Notes: generated by a model from the sequence alone, not told the origin. A stretch of DNA of 64,000 nt from Microbacterium sp. VKM Ac-2870 (GCF_015350795.1 NZ_JADKSH010000001.1:186461-250460), one strand, 5' to 3'. Shown: positions 17,512-26,073, counted from the stretch's first letter. Numbers and translations are program-made.

Positions 17512-18167
17512 GCGTCGTCGCTCCCACGTTGACGACCGAGCGGCGGCTGCTGCGCGAACACGCGCTCGTCATCGCCTGCGATGAAGTGGGCCGCGGCGCT
17601 CTGGCCGGTCCGGTCGCCGTGGGTGCGGTGACGATGGATGCCGCGGGGGCTCGCCGACGCATCCCGGAGGGACTGCGCGACTCGAAGCTCGTTGCTGAGC
17701 GCCGACGGCACGATGTGGCCACTCGCGCCGCAGCCTGGGTGGGGGCGTCGGCGGTCGGGTGGGCAAGTTCCGCCGAGATCGACGAGGTCGGCATCATCCG
17801 AGCTCTGGGTCTCGCCGCCCTTCGCGCCATCGCCGAACTTCGCGCCGCCGGCGTCGTGCCGGAGCAGGCGATCGTGATCCTGGATGGCAACCACGACTAC
17901 ATCACTCCCGCCGGGGGAGCGGGATTGCGCGTGCAGCCGATCATCAAGGCCGACCGTGACTGTGCCTCGGCGGCTGCCGCTTCGGTGCTCGCCAAGGTCG
18001 CCCGCGACGATCTCATGACGCAGTTGCACGACGAGCACCCGGCCTACCGGTGGGAACGCAACAAGGGGTACGCGAGCATCGAGCATCGCTCCGCGATCCG
18101 TGAGCACGGTCTGAGTGCGCATCATCGCGCCTCGTGGGCGATCGCCGCCGCTCCCACGCTGTTCTGA
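17508..18167 (+). CDS. rnhB: ribonuclease HII
   Basis: RNase HII cuts 5' of single ribonucleotides in DNA and of RNA in hybrids. The 219 residues carry the active-site acids D25 and E26 (CDEVGRG), D126 (ILDGNHDY) and D149 (KADRDCASAAAAS). The ATG overlaps the lepB stop by four bases, so it is co-translated with lepB. Confidence 0.95.
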   Translation: MSVVAPTLTTERRLLREHALVIACDEVGRGALAGPVAVGAVTMDAAGARRRIPEGLRDSKLVAERRRHDVATRAAAWVGASAVGWASSAEIDEVGIIRALGLAALRAIAELRAAGVVPEQAIVILDGNHDYITPAGGAGLRVQPIIKADRDCASAAAASVLAKVARDDLMTQLHDEHPAYRWERNKGYASIEHRSAIREHGLSAHHRASWAIAAAPTLF

Positions 18168-18206
18168 TCGCGTCCGCTCGGCATCCGCGGCGTCACGCGC
18201 GCCGCA

Positions 18207-18212
18207 TAGGAT
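18207..18212 (+). promoter_or_regulatory. -10 box (TAGGAT) of the DUF2469 gene
   Basis: TAGGAT ends nine bases before the ATG at 18222, suggesting a nearly leaderless RNA. Confidence 0.4.
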
Positions 18213-18221
18213 GGGAACACC

Positions 18222-18545
18222 ATGGACGACGAGGGCTTTGACGACTACGACCGCGAACTCGAGCTGGCGCTGTACAAGGAGTACCGCGATGTCGTCTCGC
18301 AGTTCGCCTACGTCATCGAGACGGAGCGGCGCTTCTATCTCGCCAACGACGTCAACGTCGTGCGCCGTGACACCGAGCACGACTTCTACTTCGAGATCTC
18401 GATGACGGACGTGTGGGTCTGGGACATCTATCGCGCCGATCGTTTCGTCAAGTCGGTGCGCGTGCTCACGTTCAAAGACGTCAACGTCGAAGAGCTGCAG
18501 CGTCGTGACTTCCAGCTGCCCGACGAACTCTCGCTCGACTCCTGA
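18222..18545 (+). CDS. DUF2469 family protein
   Basis: This 107-residue acidic protein is an actinobacterial signature protein of unknown function. The whole length matches the family (DREYELALYKEYRDV-like start, then RRFYLANDVNVV and FKDVNVEELQRRDF). It has no signal or membrane segment. Its position between rnhB and yraN is conserved in actinobacteria, which hints at nucleic-acid related work but does not prove it. Confidence 0.88.
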   Translation: MDDEGFDDYDRELELALYKEYRDVVSQFAYVIETERRFYLANDVNVVRRDTEHDFYFEISMTDVWVWDIYRADRFVKSVRVLTFKDVNVEELQRRDFQLPDELSLDS

Positions 18546-18560
18546 CGGTTCGTTCGCGCC

Positions 18561-18604
18561 TCCTCCCCAGAGCACGCTCTTGCGGGTCTGTCCACTGAAT
18601 CGGA
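18561..18604 (+). promoter_or_regulatory. bipartite element upstream of yraN-comM-dprA (copy A)
   Basis: TCCTCCCCAGAGC (18561-18573), 14 variable bases, then CTGTCCACTGAATCGGA (18588-18604). A second copy at 58150-58193 upstream of ssb matches 13/13 and 15/17 in the two blocks with the same 14-base gap. The weak -10 CAGTCT starts exactly 31 bases after the element in both places. I infer an activator-binding site. Confidence 0.7.
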
Positions 18605-18635
18605 GTGGGTCTGCCGATGGGACGGACGACGACGG

Positions 18636-18641
18636 CAGTCT
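18636..18641 (+). promoter_or_regulatory. weak -10 (CAGTCT) of yraN, activator-dependent type
   Basis: CAGTCT is followed by six bases and the yraN ATG. No -35-like hexamer is visible 16-18 bases upstream, which fits dependence on the element at 18561-18604. Confidence 0.5.
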
Positions 18642-18647
18642 GCTGGC

Positions 18648-19010
18648 ATGGCAGACAAGGACGACTTCGGCCGGGCCGGCGAGGCGCAGGCGGCGAGATA
18701 TCTGGCGCACGCCGGCTACGAGATCATCGATCGCAACTGGCGCTGTCCTGGCGGTGAGATCGACATCGTCGCCGTCGACGGCATCGAGCTCGTGGTGGTG
18801 GAAGTCAAGACCCGCCGGTCCGAGTCGTTCGGCCACCCCTTCGAAGCTGTCGATGCGCGAAAGCGCGCGCGGCTGTGGCGTCTCGCGCACCGGTGGGTCG
18901 CTGCGCACCCCGACGCCTCCGCCCGCCACCGAGTGCGCATCGACCTCGTCGGCATCACCGGCGCAGATCCCGCGACGGCGAGACTCGAACACCTGAGAGA
19001 CCTGCGATGA
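18648..19010 (+). CDS. yraN: YraN family (UPF0102) putative endonuclease
   Basis: The 120-residue protein has the Holliday-junction-resolvase-like nuclease core: GRAGEAQAARYL, then NWRCPGGEIDIVAVD and the VVEVKTRRS strand with the D-ExK signature. Its activity has not been settled in this family. It starts the yraN-comM-dprA operon, whose other products handle incoming DNA, and its stop overlaps the comM start (ATGA). Confidence 0.9.
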   Translation: MADKDDFGRAGEAQAARYLAHAGYEIIDRNWRCPGGEIDIVAVDGIELVVVEVKTRRSESFGHPFEAVDARKRARLWRLAHRWVAAHPDASARHRVRIDLVGITGADPATARLEHLRDLR

Positions 19011-20539
19011 CGGTCGGGCGCACCTGGGGCATCGTGTTGACAGGACTGCAGGGCGATCTCGTCGAGGTCGAGGCGGACCTCTCCAACCAGACCCCGGGGT
19101 TTTCCATCATCGGACTGGCCGACAAGGCGATCGGCGAGGCTCATCAGCGGGTGCACAATGCATGCGCGAACAGCGACCTTTCCTTGCCGCGCCGAAAGCT
19201 CACCGTGAATCTCTCCCCGGCGAACCTGCCGAAACAGGGCTCGGGGCTGGACGTCGCCATTGCGATCGCGTCGCTGGCCACCGAAAGGGCGATGGATGCC
19301 GCCTCCCTCGCCGCCACGGTTCACATCGGAGAACTGGGGCTCGACGGCAGGCTGCGGCCGGTCGCCGGAGTGTTGCCCGCGGTGGCCGCCGCGGCTCGCG
19401 CCGGCGTGCGGAAGGTCGTCGTTCCGTATGCGAACCGTGACGAAGCGGCGCTCGTCACCGACGTCACCGTGTTCGGCGCCATCAGCCTTCGCGATGTGGC
19501 CCGCTGGCACGGGCTCGACGTCGACGAGGGTGCCTGTGAGCCCGTGCCACACGCAGCCGCATCCGCGGTCCGCACGCCCGCGGAGAGTCTCGATCTCGCG
19601 GATGTCATCGGGCAGAGCGACGCCGTCGACGCGCTCACTGTCGCCGCCGCAGGTGCGCATCACCTGCTCATGAGCGGGCCGCCTGGGGCGGGCAAGACGA
19701 TGCTGGCGCGCCGACTTCCCGGCATCCTCCCTGACCTCGATGACGACGCCGCCGTGCAGGCCGCGTCCCTGCGCTCGCTCGCGGGGGAGCCGATCGCAGA
19801 GCTGTCGCGCGTTCCCCCGTTCGAGGCGCCGCATCACAGCGCCAGCGCGACCGCGCTCGTGGGCGGGGGGAGCCGTACGGTGCGTCCAGGATCGATCGCG
19901 CGGGCAAGCGGCGGGGTGTTGTTCCTCGATGAGGCCGGCGAGTTCGGGGCACAGGCACTGGACGCGCTGCGCCAGCCGCTCGAGTCGGGCGCGATCGAAA
20001 TCCACCGCGCCGGCTTTCGCGCCAGTTTCCCGGCGCGGTTTCAACTCGTGCTGGCCACGAACCCCTGCCCCTGCGGCAACTACGGCGTGCCGGGAGCGGA
20101 TTGCAGGTGCCCGTCGCTGGCGATCCGTCGGTACCTGGGCAAGCTCTCCGGCCCGCTGCGCGATCGCATCGACATCGAGCTGTCTCTGCAACGTGTCTCC
20201 ACGACTCGAAGCGAGGCGGCCATGGCCTCGGTCACGAGCCGCGATGTCCGCGAACGTGTGATGGCCGCCCGCGAGCGTGCGGCACGCCGGCTTCGAGCGA
20301 CTCCCTGGCGCACAAACGCGCGGGTGGCCGGCTCTTGGCTGCGCAACGGGCCCCTCGCGCCCGATGCCGCGATCCGTCGCCCGCTCGACGCCGCGCTGCA
20401 CCGCGGTGCCCTCACGTTGCGCGGCTACGACCGCGTGCTCCGCGTCGCTTGGTCGGTGGCCGATCTCGCGGGCAACGACCGTCTGGAGCCCTCTGACATC
20501 GGTCGTGCGCTCTATCTGAAGAAGGGGCTCGGCGGATGA
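19007..20539 (+). CDS. comM: YifB/ComM family Mg chelatase-like AAA ATPase
   Basis: ComM is a hexameric helicase that drives branch migration during natural transformation in Gram-negative bacteria. The 510 residues contain the N-terminal ChlI-like domain (FSIIGLADKAIGEAHQRV), Walker A GPPGAGKT at 224-231, Walker B LFLDEA with the acid pair at 308-309, and the zinc-like NPCPCG motif near 352-357 followed by CRCP. It overlaps yraN and dprA by ATGA at both ends. In this actinobacterium a role in DNA uptake or recombination is inferred from family and operon. Confidence 0.94.
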   Translation: MTVGRTWGIVLTGLQGDLVEVEADLSNQTPGFSIIGLADKAIGEAHQRVHNACANSDLSLPRRKLTVNLSPANLPKQGSGLDVAIAIASLATERAMDAASLAATVHIGELGLDGRLRPVAGVLPAVAAAARAGVRKVVVPYANRDEAALVTDVTVFGAISLRDVARWHGLDVDEGACEPVPHAAASAVRTPAESLDLADVIGQSDAVDALTVAAAGAHHLLMSGPPGAGKTMLARRLPGILPDLDDDAAVQAASLRSLAGEPIAELSRVPPFEAPHHSASATALVGGGSRTVRPGSIARASGGVLFLDEAGEFGAQALDALRQPLESGAIEIHRAGFRASFPARFQLVLATNPCPCGNYGVPGADCRCPSLAIRRYLGKLSGPLRDRIDIELSLQRVSTTRSEAAMASVTSRDVRERVMAARERAARRLRATPWRTNARVAGSWLRNGPLAPDAAIRRPLDAALHRGALTLRGYDRVLRVAWSVADLAGNDRLEPSDIGRALYLKKGLGG

Positions 20540-21750
20540 GCGCCCTCGTCGATGTCGCGACCGCGCGACGTGGGATGGCCGCCCTCGTGGACGAGGGACT
20601 CGGGGATGAGGAGATCCAGCGCGCCTACGCTCATGCCGTGTGGTCGACGTTGGTCGAGCCGGGAGACGGTGTCGCGGGGGCGCTCATCGAGGCACTCGGC
20701 GTCGTTCGCGCGCTCGAACTCGCCCTGTCCCAAACGAGTGAACGGGCCGCGACGTCCGAGATCGGCCTCGACGACCGCGAGCTGCGCGCCGGCTATGCGC
20801 GCTGGCAGCCTCGCCGCGGGGATGCCGTGTCAGCCTTCGATGCTGCCCGTCGCGCCGGCGCGCGGCTGCTGACGCCGGACGACGCGGCCTGGCCGGTCGC
20901 CGTGAGAGACCTGGGCGTACACGCGCCGCTGTGTCTCTGGGTGCGTGGCGATACGGGCATCCTCCGCACGCCGGCCGCCGTCGCACTCGTCGGCGCCCGC
21001 GCCGCGACCGCCTACGGCACACACGTCGCCAGCCAAATCGCGGCCGAATGCGCCGCCGACGGCATACTGGTCGTCTCAGGGGCGGCCTACGGAATCGACG
21101 GAGCCGCCCACCGCGGTGCCCTCCACGCGGCGGGCCCGACCATCGCGGTGCTCGCTGGAGGTGTCGACCGTCCCTACCCCGCGGGCCACGGCGACCTGAT
21201 CTCGCAGATCGCTCGCAGCGGCACCGTCATCGCGGAGGTTCCGTGTGGTTCCGCGCCGACGAAGTGGCGGTTCTTGGCTCGCAACCGTGTCATCGCGGCG
21301 TTGTCGGGCGCGACCGTCGTCGTGGAGGCGGCCCAGCGCAGCGGCGCTCTGAACACCGCCTACCATGCGGCATCTCTGGGGCGGCCGCTCGGGGCGGTTC
21401 CCGGCCCGGTCACGAGCGCGGCCTCGGCGGGGTGTCACCGGTTGATGCGGGAAGCGGATGCGGTGTGCGTCACCGGGAGTGCGGATGTGCGCGAACTGTT
21501 GGGCTACGGGCCAGAGAGTGACCCCATCCCCGGCGCGGAGGACGCGGCTCGCACCGACGGAACCACGCGGATCATGGATGCGCTGAGCGCGCGCACGCCG
21601 CGGACAACGGACGAGGTGGCACGGCGTTCGGGATTCTCGCCGGCCGACGCGGGCGGCGTGCTCGGACTGCTGGAACTCGACGGACGCGTCGAACGTGCGC
21701 CGACGGGATGGACACGCCGTTCGACGGCCTCCCCGCCGCGGCTGTGGTGA
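20536..21750 (+). CDS. dprA: DNA processing protein DprA
   Basis: DprA protects incoming single-stranded DNA and loads RecA. The 404-residue protein has an N-terminal helical region, the Rossmann-like core (VALVGARAATAYG, SGAAYGIDGAAHRGAL, RNRVIAALSGATVVVEAAQRSG written here in parts) and a C-terminal winged-helix domain (MDALSARTPRTTDEVARRSG). The ATG overlaps the comM stop by four bases. The operon is preceded by the bipartite element shared with ssb. Confidence 0.95.
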   Translation: MSALVDVATARRGMAALVDEGLGDEEIQRAYAHAVWSTLVEPGDGVAGALIEALGVVRALELALSQTSERAATSEIGLDDRELRAGYARWQPRRGDAVSAFDAARRAGARLLTPDDAAWPVAVRDLGVHAPLCLWVRGDTGILRTPAAVALVGARAATAYGTHVASQIAAECAADGILVVSGAAYGIDGAAHRGALHAAGPTIAVLAGGVDRPYPAGHGDLISQIARSGTVIAEVPCGSAPTKWRFLARNRVIAALSGATVVVEAAQRSGALNTAYHAASLGRPLGAVPGPVTSAASAGCHRLMREADAVCVTGSADVRELLGYGPESDPIPGAEDAARTDGTTRIMDALSARTPRTTDEVARRSGFSPADAGGVLGLLELDGRVERAPTGWTRRSTASPPRLW

Positions 21751-21823
21751 GGGCACATCGTCGGGCACGGCGCCACCGGAGCGTCGCGAGAGGGAAACTC
21801 GCGCCGCGCGTCATGCTGGAGGG

Positions 21824-22720
21824 ATGCACCTGTCGCAGGCGGTCGACGCGTACGCGAGACACCTCGCCGACGTGCGTCGGTTGTCGCCGGCAACCGTGCG
21901 TGCGTACACGGGCGATCTGCGCGACCTTGTGGCGGCGATCGGCGATCGAGAACTTGCCGAGATCGACCTCGAAGCGCTCCGAGACTGGCTGTGGCGCGCA
22001 ACGACCCGCGGCGATGCGCGCTCCACTCTCGCTCGCCGGACGGCCGCTGCCCGTGGGTTCTTCTCCTGGGTGACGGAGAAGGGGTGCATACCGCTCGACC
22101 CCGCGCTGCGACTCGTCGCTCCGAGGCGCGGGCGCCCCCTGCCGAAAGTCGCGACGGCGGCGGCGATGGAAGCCGTTCTCACCAATGCCGACGCGACCAG
22201 TGACGGGTCCGACCCGATTGCGCTGCGCGACGCCGCCATCCTGGAGTTGCTCTACGCCTCTGCGCTGCGGGTCTCCGAACTGTGCGGCATCGACCTGGAG
22301 GATCTGGATTCGGCCAGACGTACCGTGCGCGTCTGGGGCAAAGGCGGCAAAGAGCGGGTGGTGCCCTACGGTGCTCCCGCTGCCCGGGCCCTCGAGGCCT
22401 ACATTTCCCGGTCGAGACCGACGCTCATGCGGCGCGGCGGCGGCACGCCCGCACTGCTGCTCGGCGCGCGTGGCGCGAGGCTCGGCCCCCGCTCCGCCTA
22501 CGACATCGTCTCGCGCGCGATTGCGCCGGCGGTCGGTGAGGCCGCTGGTCCGCACACCCTCCGGCACTCGGCGGCGACCCATCTCCTGGATGGCGGCGCC
22601 GACCTCCGGACGGTCCAGGAGATGCTCGGCCACGCAAGCCTGGGAACGACTCAGATCTACACGCACGTCTCGTCCGAGCGACTCGCCGCCGCCTACCGGC
22701 TCGCACACCCCCGGGCATGA
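21824..22720 (+). CDS. xerC: tyrosine recombinase XerC
   Basis: XerC with XerD resolves chromosome dimers at dif. The 298 residues show all catalytic residues at their standard spacing: R149 (ALRVSELC), K173 (WGKGGKE), H244 and R247 (HTLRHSAATHLL), H270 (LGHASLGTTQIYTH) and the nucleophile Y279. The ATG at 21824 gives the normal N-terminal SAM-like domain start. It follows dprA by 73 bases, a gene order common in actinobacteria. Confidence 0.95.
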   Translation: MHLSQAVDAYARHLADVRRLSPATVRAYTGDLRDLVAAIGDRELAEIDLEALRDWLWRATTRGDARSTLARRTAAARGFFSWVTEKGCIPLDPALRLVAPRRGRPLPKVATAAAMEAVLTNADATSDGSDPIALRDAAILELLYASALRVSELCGIDLEDLDSARRTVRVWGKGGKERVVPYGAPAARALEAYISRSRPTLMRRGGGTPALLLGARGARLGPRSAYDIVSRAIAPAVGEAAGPHTLRHSAATHLLDGGADLRTVQEMLGHASLGTTQIYTHVSSERLAAAYRLAHPRA

Positions 22721-22737
22721 CCGCAGATGTGCGGCGC

Positions 22738-22743
22738 TAGCCT
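22738..22743 (+). promoter_or_regulatory. leaderless promoter (-10 TAGCCT)
   Basis: TAGCCT is followed by six bases and ATG at 22750 of the repeat lipoprotein gene. Confidence 0.55.
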
Positions 22744-22749
22744 GCTCTC

Positions 22750-23322
22750 ATGAGGACTCGTCCCATCGGGGTTGTCGTATCCGTGGTGATCGCCATGGCG
22801 CTGACAGCGTGCGCCGCAGAACCGGACGCGCGTCGCACGGTGCTCCCGACACCCAACGAGGCGACGGCGATCGCCTCGCCGTTGTCGTCGCCTTCGAAGA
22901 CGGTGCTCGTGCCGTCGCCGACGATCAGTGCGGCGCCCACGCCTTGTGCCGGCGGCACCGTGACGATCTCGGGTGGGTCGGGCACGTCGGCACGCGTCGG
23001 TGACTGCTACCGGGTTTCCGTCACGGGCAGCGGCATCACGCTCGACACCTCCGCCGCCGCCATCGGCACGCTCCTCATCCAGGGCGACAACAACCGGGTC
23101 ATCGGGGCGGCGACGCTGACCACGGTGACCATCGAGGGCCAGGACAACAGCGTGGACGCGGCGCGAGCGGCCAGTGTGACGGTCCGCGGTCAGCGCAACG
23201 CGGTGACGAGCTCCGAGGAGATCGGTGCGCTCGAGATCTCCGGCAACGACAACGCCGTTTCGGCACCGCGCGTCGTGACGACATCGGTCAGCGGCGACGG
23301 CAACACCTACCCTGCTCCCTGA
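22750..23322 (+). CDS. lipoprotein with GxxN solenoid repeats (DUF3060-like)
   Basis: The 190-residue precursor has a signal peptide with lipobox LTAC (lipidated C21), a Pro/Ser/Thr linker, and a C-terminal domain with five glycine-asparagine turns: GDNN at 112, GQDN at 130, GQRN at 147, GNDN at 165 and GDGN at 182. The 17-18 residue period suggests a small beta-solenoid, as in DUF3060 proteins. The function is unknown; it should sit on the outer face of the membrane. Its stop abuts the stop of the convergent M23 gene (TGATCA). Confidence 0.75.
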   Translation: MRTRPIGVVVSVVIAMALTACAAEPDARRTVLPTPNEATAIASPLSSPSKTVLVPSPTISAAPTPCAGGTVTISGGSGTSARVGDCYRVSVTGSGITLDTSAAAIGTLLIQGDNNRVIGAATLTTVTIEGQDNSVDAARAASVTVRGQRNAVTSSEEIGALEISGNDNAVSAPRVVTTSVSGDGNTYPAP

Positions 23323-23895
23323 TCATTCGCAGCACGGCAGAAGCACGGCACGCGGCATCGCCGACAACAGCAGCAGCGGATTGACGTACTCACCGGCGAG
23401 GCGGGCTCCCAGGTGCACTTCGCCGATGCGGGTGTGTCCGCCACCGGCGAGCACGCCCACAGGCTCGCCGGCTCGCACGACGTCACCGACCGCGACGTGC
23501 GGGTCGATCGGCTCCAGCGTGCTGACGACGCCATCGCCGTGATCGATCGTCACGACCCCCCGATCGACGACGACACCCGCGAACGCCACTACTCCGTCGG
23601 CGACCGCCGACACGTTGGTTCCGACCGGAGCCAAGAGATCGATACCGCGATGACCCGCCCCGTAGGCATGTGCCGGGGCGCGGTACGGCTCGGTGACGCG
23701 CGGTGGCGTGACCGGCCATCGCCACCGCTCGTCGCGGTCTGGAGCTGCCCACGCCACGACGCGCGCGGGAGCTATCGCCAGGGGTGCGATCGTGGCCGCC
23801 CGCGCCTCCGATGCGGGGCACGCACTCCAGACGAGCAGGACAGCGACCATCGTGACAGCCCGGACGGTGCGAGGTGGCCACCGATACTCAGTCAT
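23323..23895 (-). CDS. M23 family peptidase-like protein, catalytic residues degenerate
   Basis: The 190-residue exported protein has an N-terminal signal sequence and a LytM domain. The HxxxD zinc motif is present (HRGID), but the HxH motif reads EVH and the usual Y/T-x-H catalytic position reads TLEP. It therefore retains some zinc ligands but lacks catalytic histidines, so it may be a regulator of cell-wall hydrolysis rather than an enzyme. GGAGGG precedes the ATG. It lies divergent to rpsB, as in many actinobacteria. Confidence 0.8.
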   Translation of the reverse strand: MTEYRWPPRTVRAVTMVAVLLVWSACPASEARAATIAPLAIAPARVVAWAAPDRDERWRWPVTPPRVTEPYRAPAHAYGAGHRGIDLLAPVGTNVSAVADGVVAFAGVVVDRGVVTIDHGDGVVSTLEPIDPHVAVGDVVRAGEPVGVLAGGGHTRIGEVHLGARLAGEYVNPLLLLSAMPRAVLLPCCE

Positions 23896-23997
23896 CCCTC
23901 CACCCTGCGCACCCCCCCGCGGGCACCGCGGGACAGGGAGCGGAATCTGTGGAGAACGCGGACCCGCTCGTCGCGGGGGAGGAGGGAGTCCGGCTGA

Positions 23998-24003
23998 TAC
24001 ACT
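23998..24003 (+). promoter_or_regulatory. promoter of rpsB (extended -10 TGATACACT)
   Basis: TACACT with a TG one base upstream forms an extended -10. No good -35 is seen. It implies a 5' leader of about 180 bases before rpsB. Confidence 0.5.
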
Positions 24004-24007
24004 GATC

Positions 24008-24165
24008 GATGCACCCCGCGAGTCGGGGTGACTCCGCGTGCCCACAGCGGCGCCGTCCCACGGACGGATGCCGCGGCATTCACACCCCGAGGTCTCACCG
24101 CGATAGCGGCGAGCGGGTGTGCGCCGGGCACCAGGCGCACGGGACCGACCGGTCCCCGCGATCAA
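24008..24165 (+). promoter_or_regulatory. structured 5' leader of rpsB
   Basis: The leader holds three stable stems in order: CACCCCG-CGAGT-CGGGGTG close to its start, GTGCGCC-8 nt-GGCGCAC, and GGGACC-GACC-GGTCCC just before the ribosome-binding site AAGGAG. This 292-base gap between the M23 gene and rpsB contains no credible ORF. An S2 autoregulatory role is plausible but inferred. Confidence 0.35.
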
Positions 24166-24187
24166 CCCAACGAAAAGGAGAACGGCC

Positions 24188-25093
24188 ATGGCCGTCGTCA
24201 CCATTCGCCAGCTGCTCGACAGCGGCGTTCACTTCGGACACCAGACCCGCCGGTGGAACCCGAAGGTCAAGCGCTTCATCCTGACGGAGCGCTCCGGCAT
24301 CCACATCATCGACCTGCAGCAGTCGCTGGGCTACATCGACAAGGCCTACGAGTATGTGCGCGAGACGGTCGCCCACGGCGGCACCGTGCTTTTCGTCGGC
24401 ACCAAGAAGCAAGCGCAGGAAGTCATCGCCGAGCAGGCGACGCGCGTCGGCCAGCCCTACGTCAACCAGCGCTGGCTCGGTGGCCTCCTCACCAACTTCT
24501 CGACCGTCTCCAAGCGTCTTGCGCGCATGAAGGAGCTTGAGGAGCTCAACTTCGAGAACCCCGCCGAGAGCGGCTTCACGAAGAAGGAGCTGCTGCTCAA
24601 GAAGCGCGAGCTCGACAAGCTGCACAAGTCGCTCGGGGGTATCCGCAACCTCACGAAGACGCCCTCCGCCATCTGGATCGTCGACGCCAAGCGCGAGCAC
24701 CTCGCGGTCAGCGAAGCCCAGAAGCTCGGCATCCCCGTGATCGGCATCCTCGACACCAACGCGGACCCCGACGAGTTCCAGTTCCCGATTCCGGGTAACG
24801 ACGACGCGATCCGCTCGGTGGGCCTGCTCACCCGCATCATCGCCGACGCTGCTGCCGAGGGCCTCATCCAGCGCCACCAGCCCACCGACGAGTCGGCCGA
24901 CGCTGAGCCCCTCGCCGACTGGGAGCGCGAGCTGCTCGAGACGCCCGTCGTGGAGGCCGCTGAGGCCGAGACGGCCATCGTGACCGACGTCGCAGAGGTC
25001 GAGACGATCGCGACCGAGTCGGCCGCCGACGAGGCCGGCGCCGAGGCCAAGGCCGAGGGCGACGACGCGGCCCTCGCCGCCGCTGCCGAGTAA
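24188..25093 (+). CDS. rpsB: 30S ribosomal protein S2
   Basis: S2 binds the 30S shoulder and S1 region. The 301-residue protein has the conserved body ([46 protein letters not shown]) and a long acidic Ala/Glu tail from about residue 235. The ATG follows AAGGAG. It begins the translation-factor cluster rpsB-tsf. Confidence 0.98.
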   Translation: MAVVTIRQLLDSGVHFGHQTRRWNPKVKRFILTERSGIHIIDLQQSLGYIDKAYEYVRETVAHGGTVLFVGTKKQAQEVIAEQATRVGQPYVNQRWLGGLLTNFSTVSKRLARMKELEELNFENPAESGFTKKELLLKKRELDKLHKSLGGIRNLTKTPSAIWIVDAKREHLAVSEAQKLGIPVIGILDTNADPDEFQFPIPGNDDAIRSVGLLTRIIADAAAEGLIQRHQPTDESADAEPLADWERELLETPVVEAAEAETAIVTDVAEVETIATESAADEAGAEAKAEGDDAALAAAAE

Positions 25094-25184
25094 GACCACC
25101 CTTCGCACGGGTGCGGACATGCCTCTGAGTGTGTCTGCACCCGGCATCCCACGAGAACTCACGACACGCAAGGAGCCACCACCC

Positions 25185-26012
25185 ATGGCAAACTTCACCA
25201 TCGCCGACATCAAGGCCCTGCGCGAGCAGCTCGGCACGGGCATGGTCGACACCAAGAAGGCACTGGAGGAAGCTGACGGCGACCTCGAGAAGGCCGTGGA
25301 GATCCTGCGCCTCAAGGGCGCGAAGGGCAACGCGAAGCGTGCCGACCGCTCCACGAGCGAAGGCCTGGTCGCGGCCTCCGAGAACGACGGCAAGGTGACC
25401 ATCATCGAGCTCAACACCGAGACGGACTTCGTCGCCAAGAACGAGCGTTTCATCGCGCTGGCCGACAAGGTGCTCGCCGCGGCCGCCGCCGTGAGTGCGG
25501 ACTCGGTCGAGGCCGCACTGGCTGCGGATGCCGACGGCAAGCCGGTCGCGGACCTGATCTCCGACGAGGCAGCGATCATCGGCGAGAAGGTCGAGCTTCG
25601 TCGCGTGCGCACGATCGCGGGCGACAAGTTCGAGGTCTACCTGCACAAGACCAGCAAGGACCTTCCCCCGCAGGTCGGCGTCGTGCTGGCCTACGCGGGT
25701 GACGACGCAGAGACTGCGCGCTCGATCGCACAGCACATCTCGTTCGCCAACCCGACCTACCTCTCGCGTGACGACGTTCCCGCGGCTGAGGTCGAGAAGG
25801 AGCGCGAGATCGTCACGGAGATCTCGCGCAACGAGGGAAAGCCCGAGGCGGCTCTGCCCAAGATCGTCGAGGGACGCGTGAACGCCTTCTTCAAGCAGGT
25901 CGCCCTGCTCGATCAGGACTACGCGAAGGACAACAAGCTGTCCGTCGCCAAGGTCGCCGGTGACGCCGGAATCACGATCACCGACTTCGCCCGCTTCAAG
26001 GTCGGCGCCTAA
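25185..26012 (+). CDS. tsf: elongation factor Ts
   Basis: EF-Ts exchanges GDP for GTP on EF-Tu. The 275 residues show the N-terminal UBA-like domain (LREQLGTGMVDTKKALEEA) and the core motif TETDFVAKN. The ATG at 25185 follows AAGGAG by eight bases. A strong terminator with a T-run follows. Confidence 0.98.
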   Translation: MANFTIADIKALREQLGTGMVDTKKALEEADGDLEKAVEILRLKGAKGNAKRADRSTSEGLVAASENDGKVTIIELNTETDFVAKNERFIALADKVLAAAAAVSADSVEAALAADADGKPVADLISDEAAIIGEKVELRRVRTIAGDKFEVYLHKTSKDLPPQVGVVLAYAGDDAETARSIAQHISFANPTYLSRDDVPAAEVEKEREIVTEISRNEGKPEAALPKIVEGRVNAFFKQVALLDQDYAKDNKLSVAKVAGDAGITITDFARFKVGA

Positions 26013-26022
26013 GTCGCCTCAG

Positions 26023-26056
26023 GGGGTCCGCATTCACCCGAATGCGGGCCCCTTTT
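26023..26056 (+). terminator. intrinsic terminator after tsf
   Basis: GGGGTCCGCATTC (26023-26035) pairs with GAATGCGGGCCCC (26040-26052), with one wobble pair, and is followed by TTTT. This is the clearest factor-independent terminator in the window and separates rpsB-tsf from pyrH. Confidence 0.85.
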
Positions 26057-26073
26057 CCATGCCCGCCCTTCGA

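Noticed and set aside
23920..23970. Partial resemblance to the bipartite element (CTCCACAGA then CTGTCC on the minus strand) upstream of the M23 gene
   Set aside because: The gap is nine bases rather than sixteen between CAGA and CTGTCC, and the GAA-CGGA part is missing.
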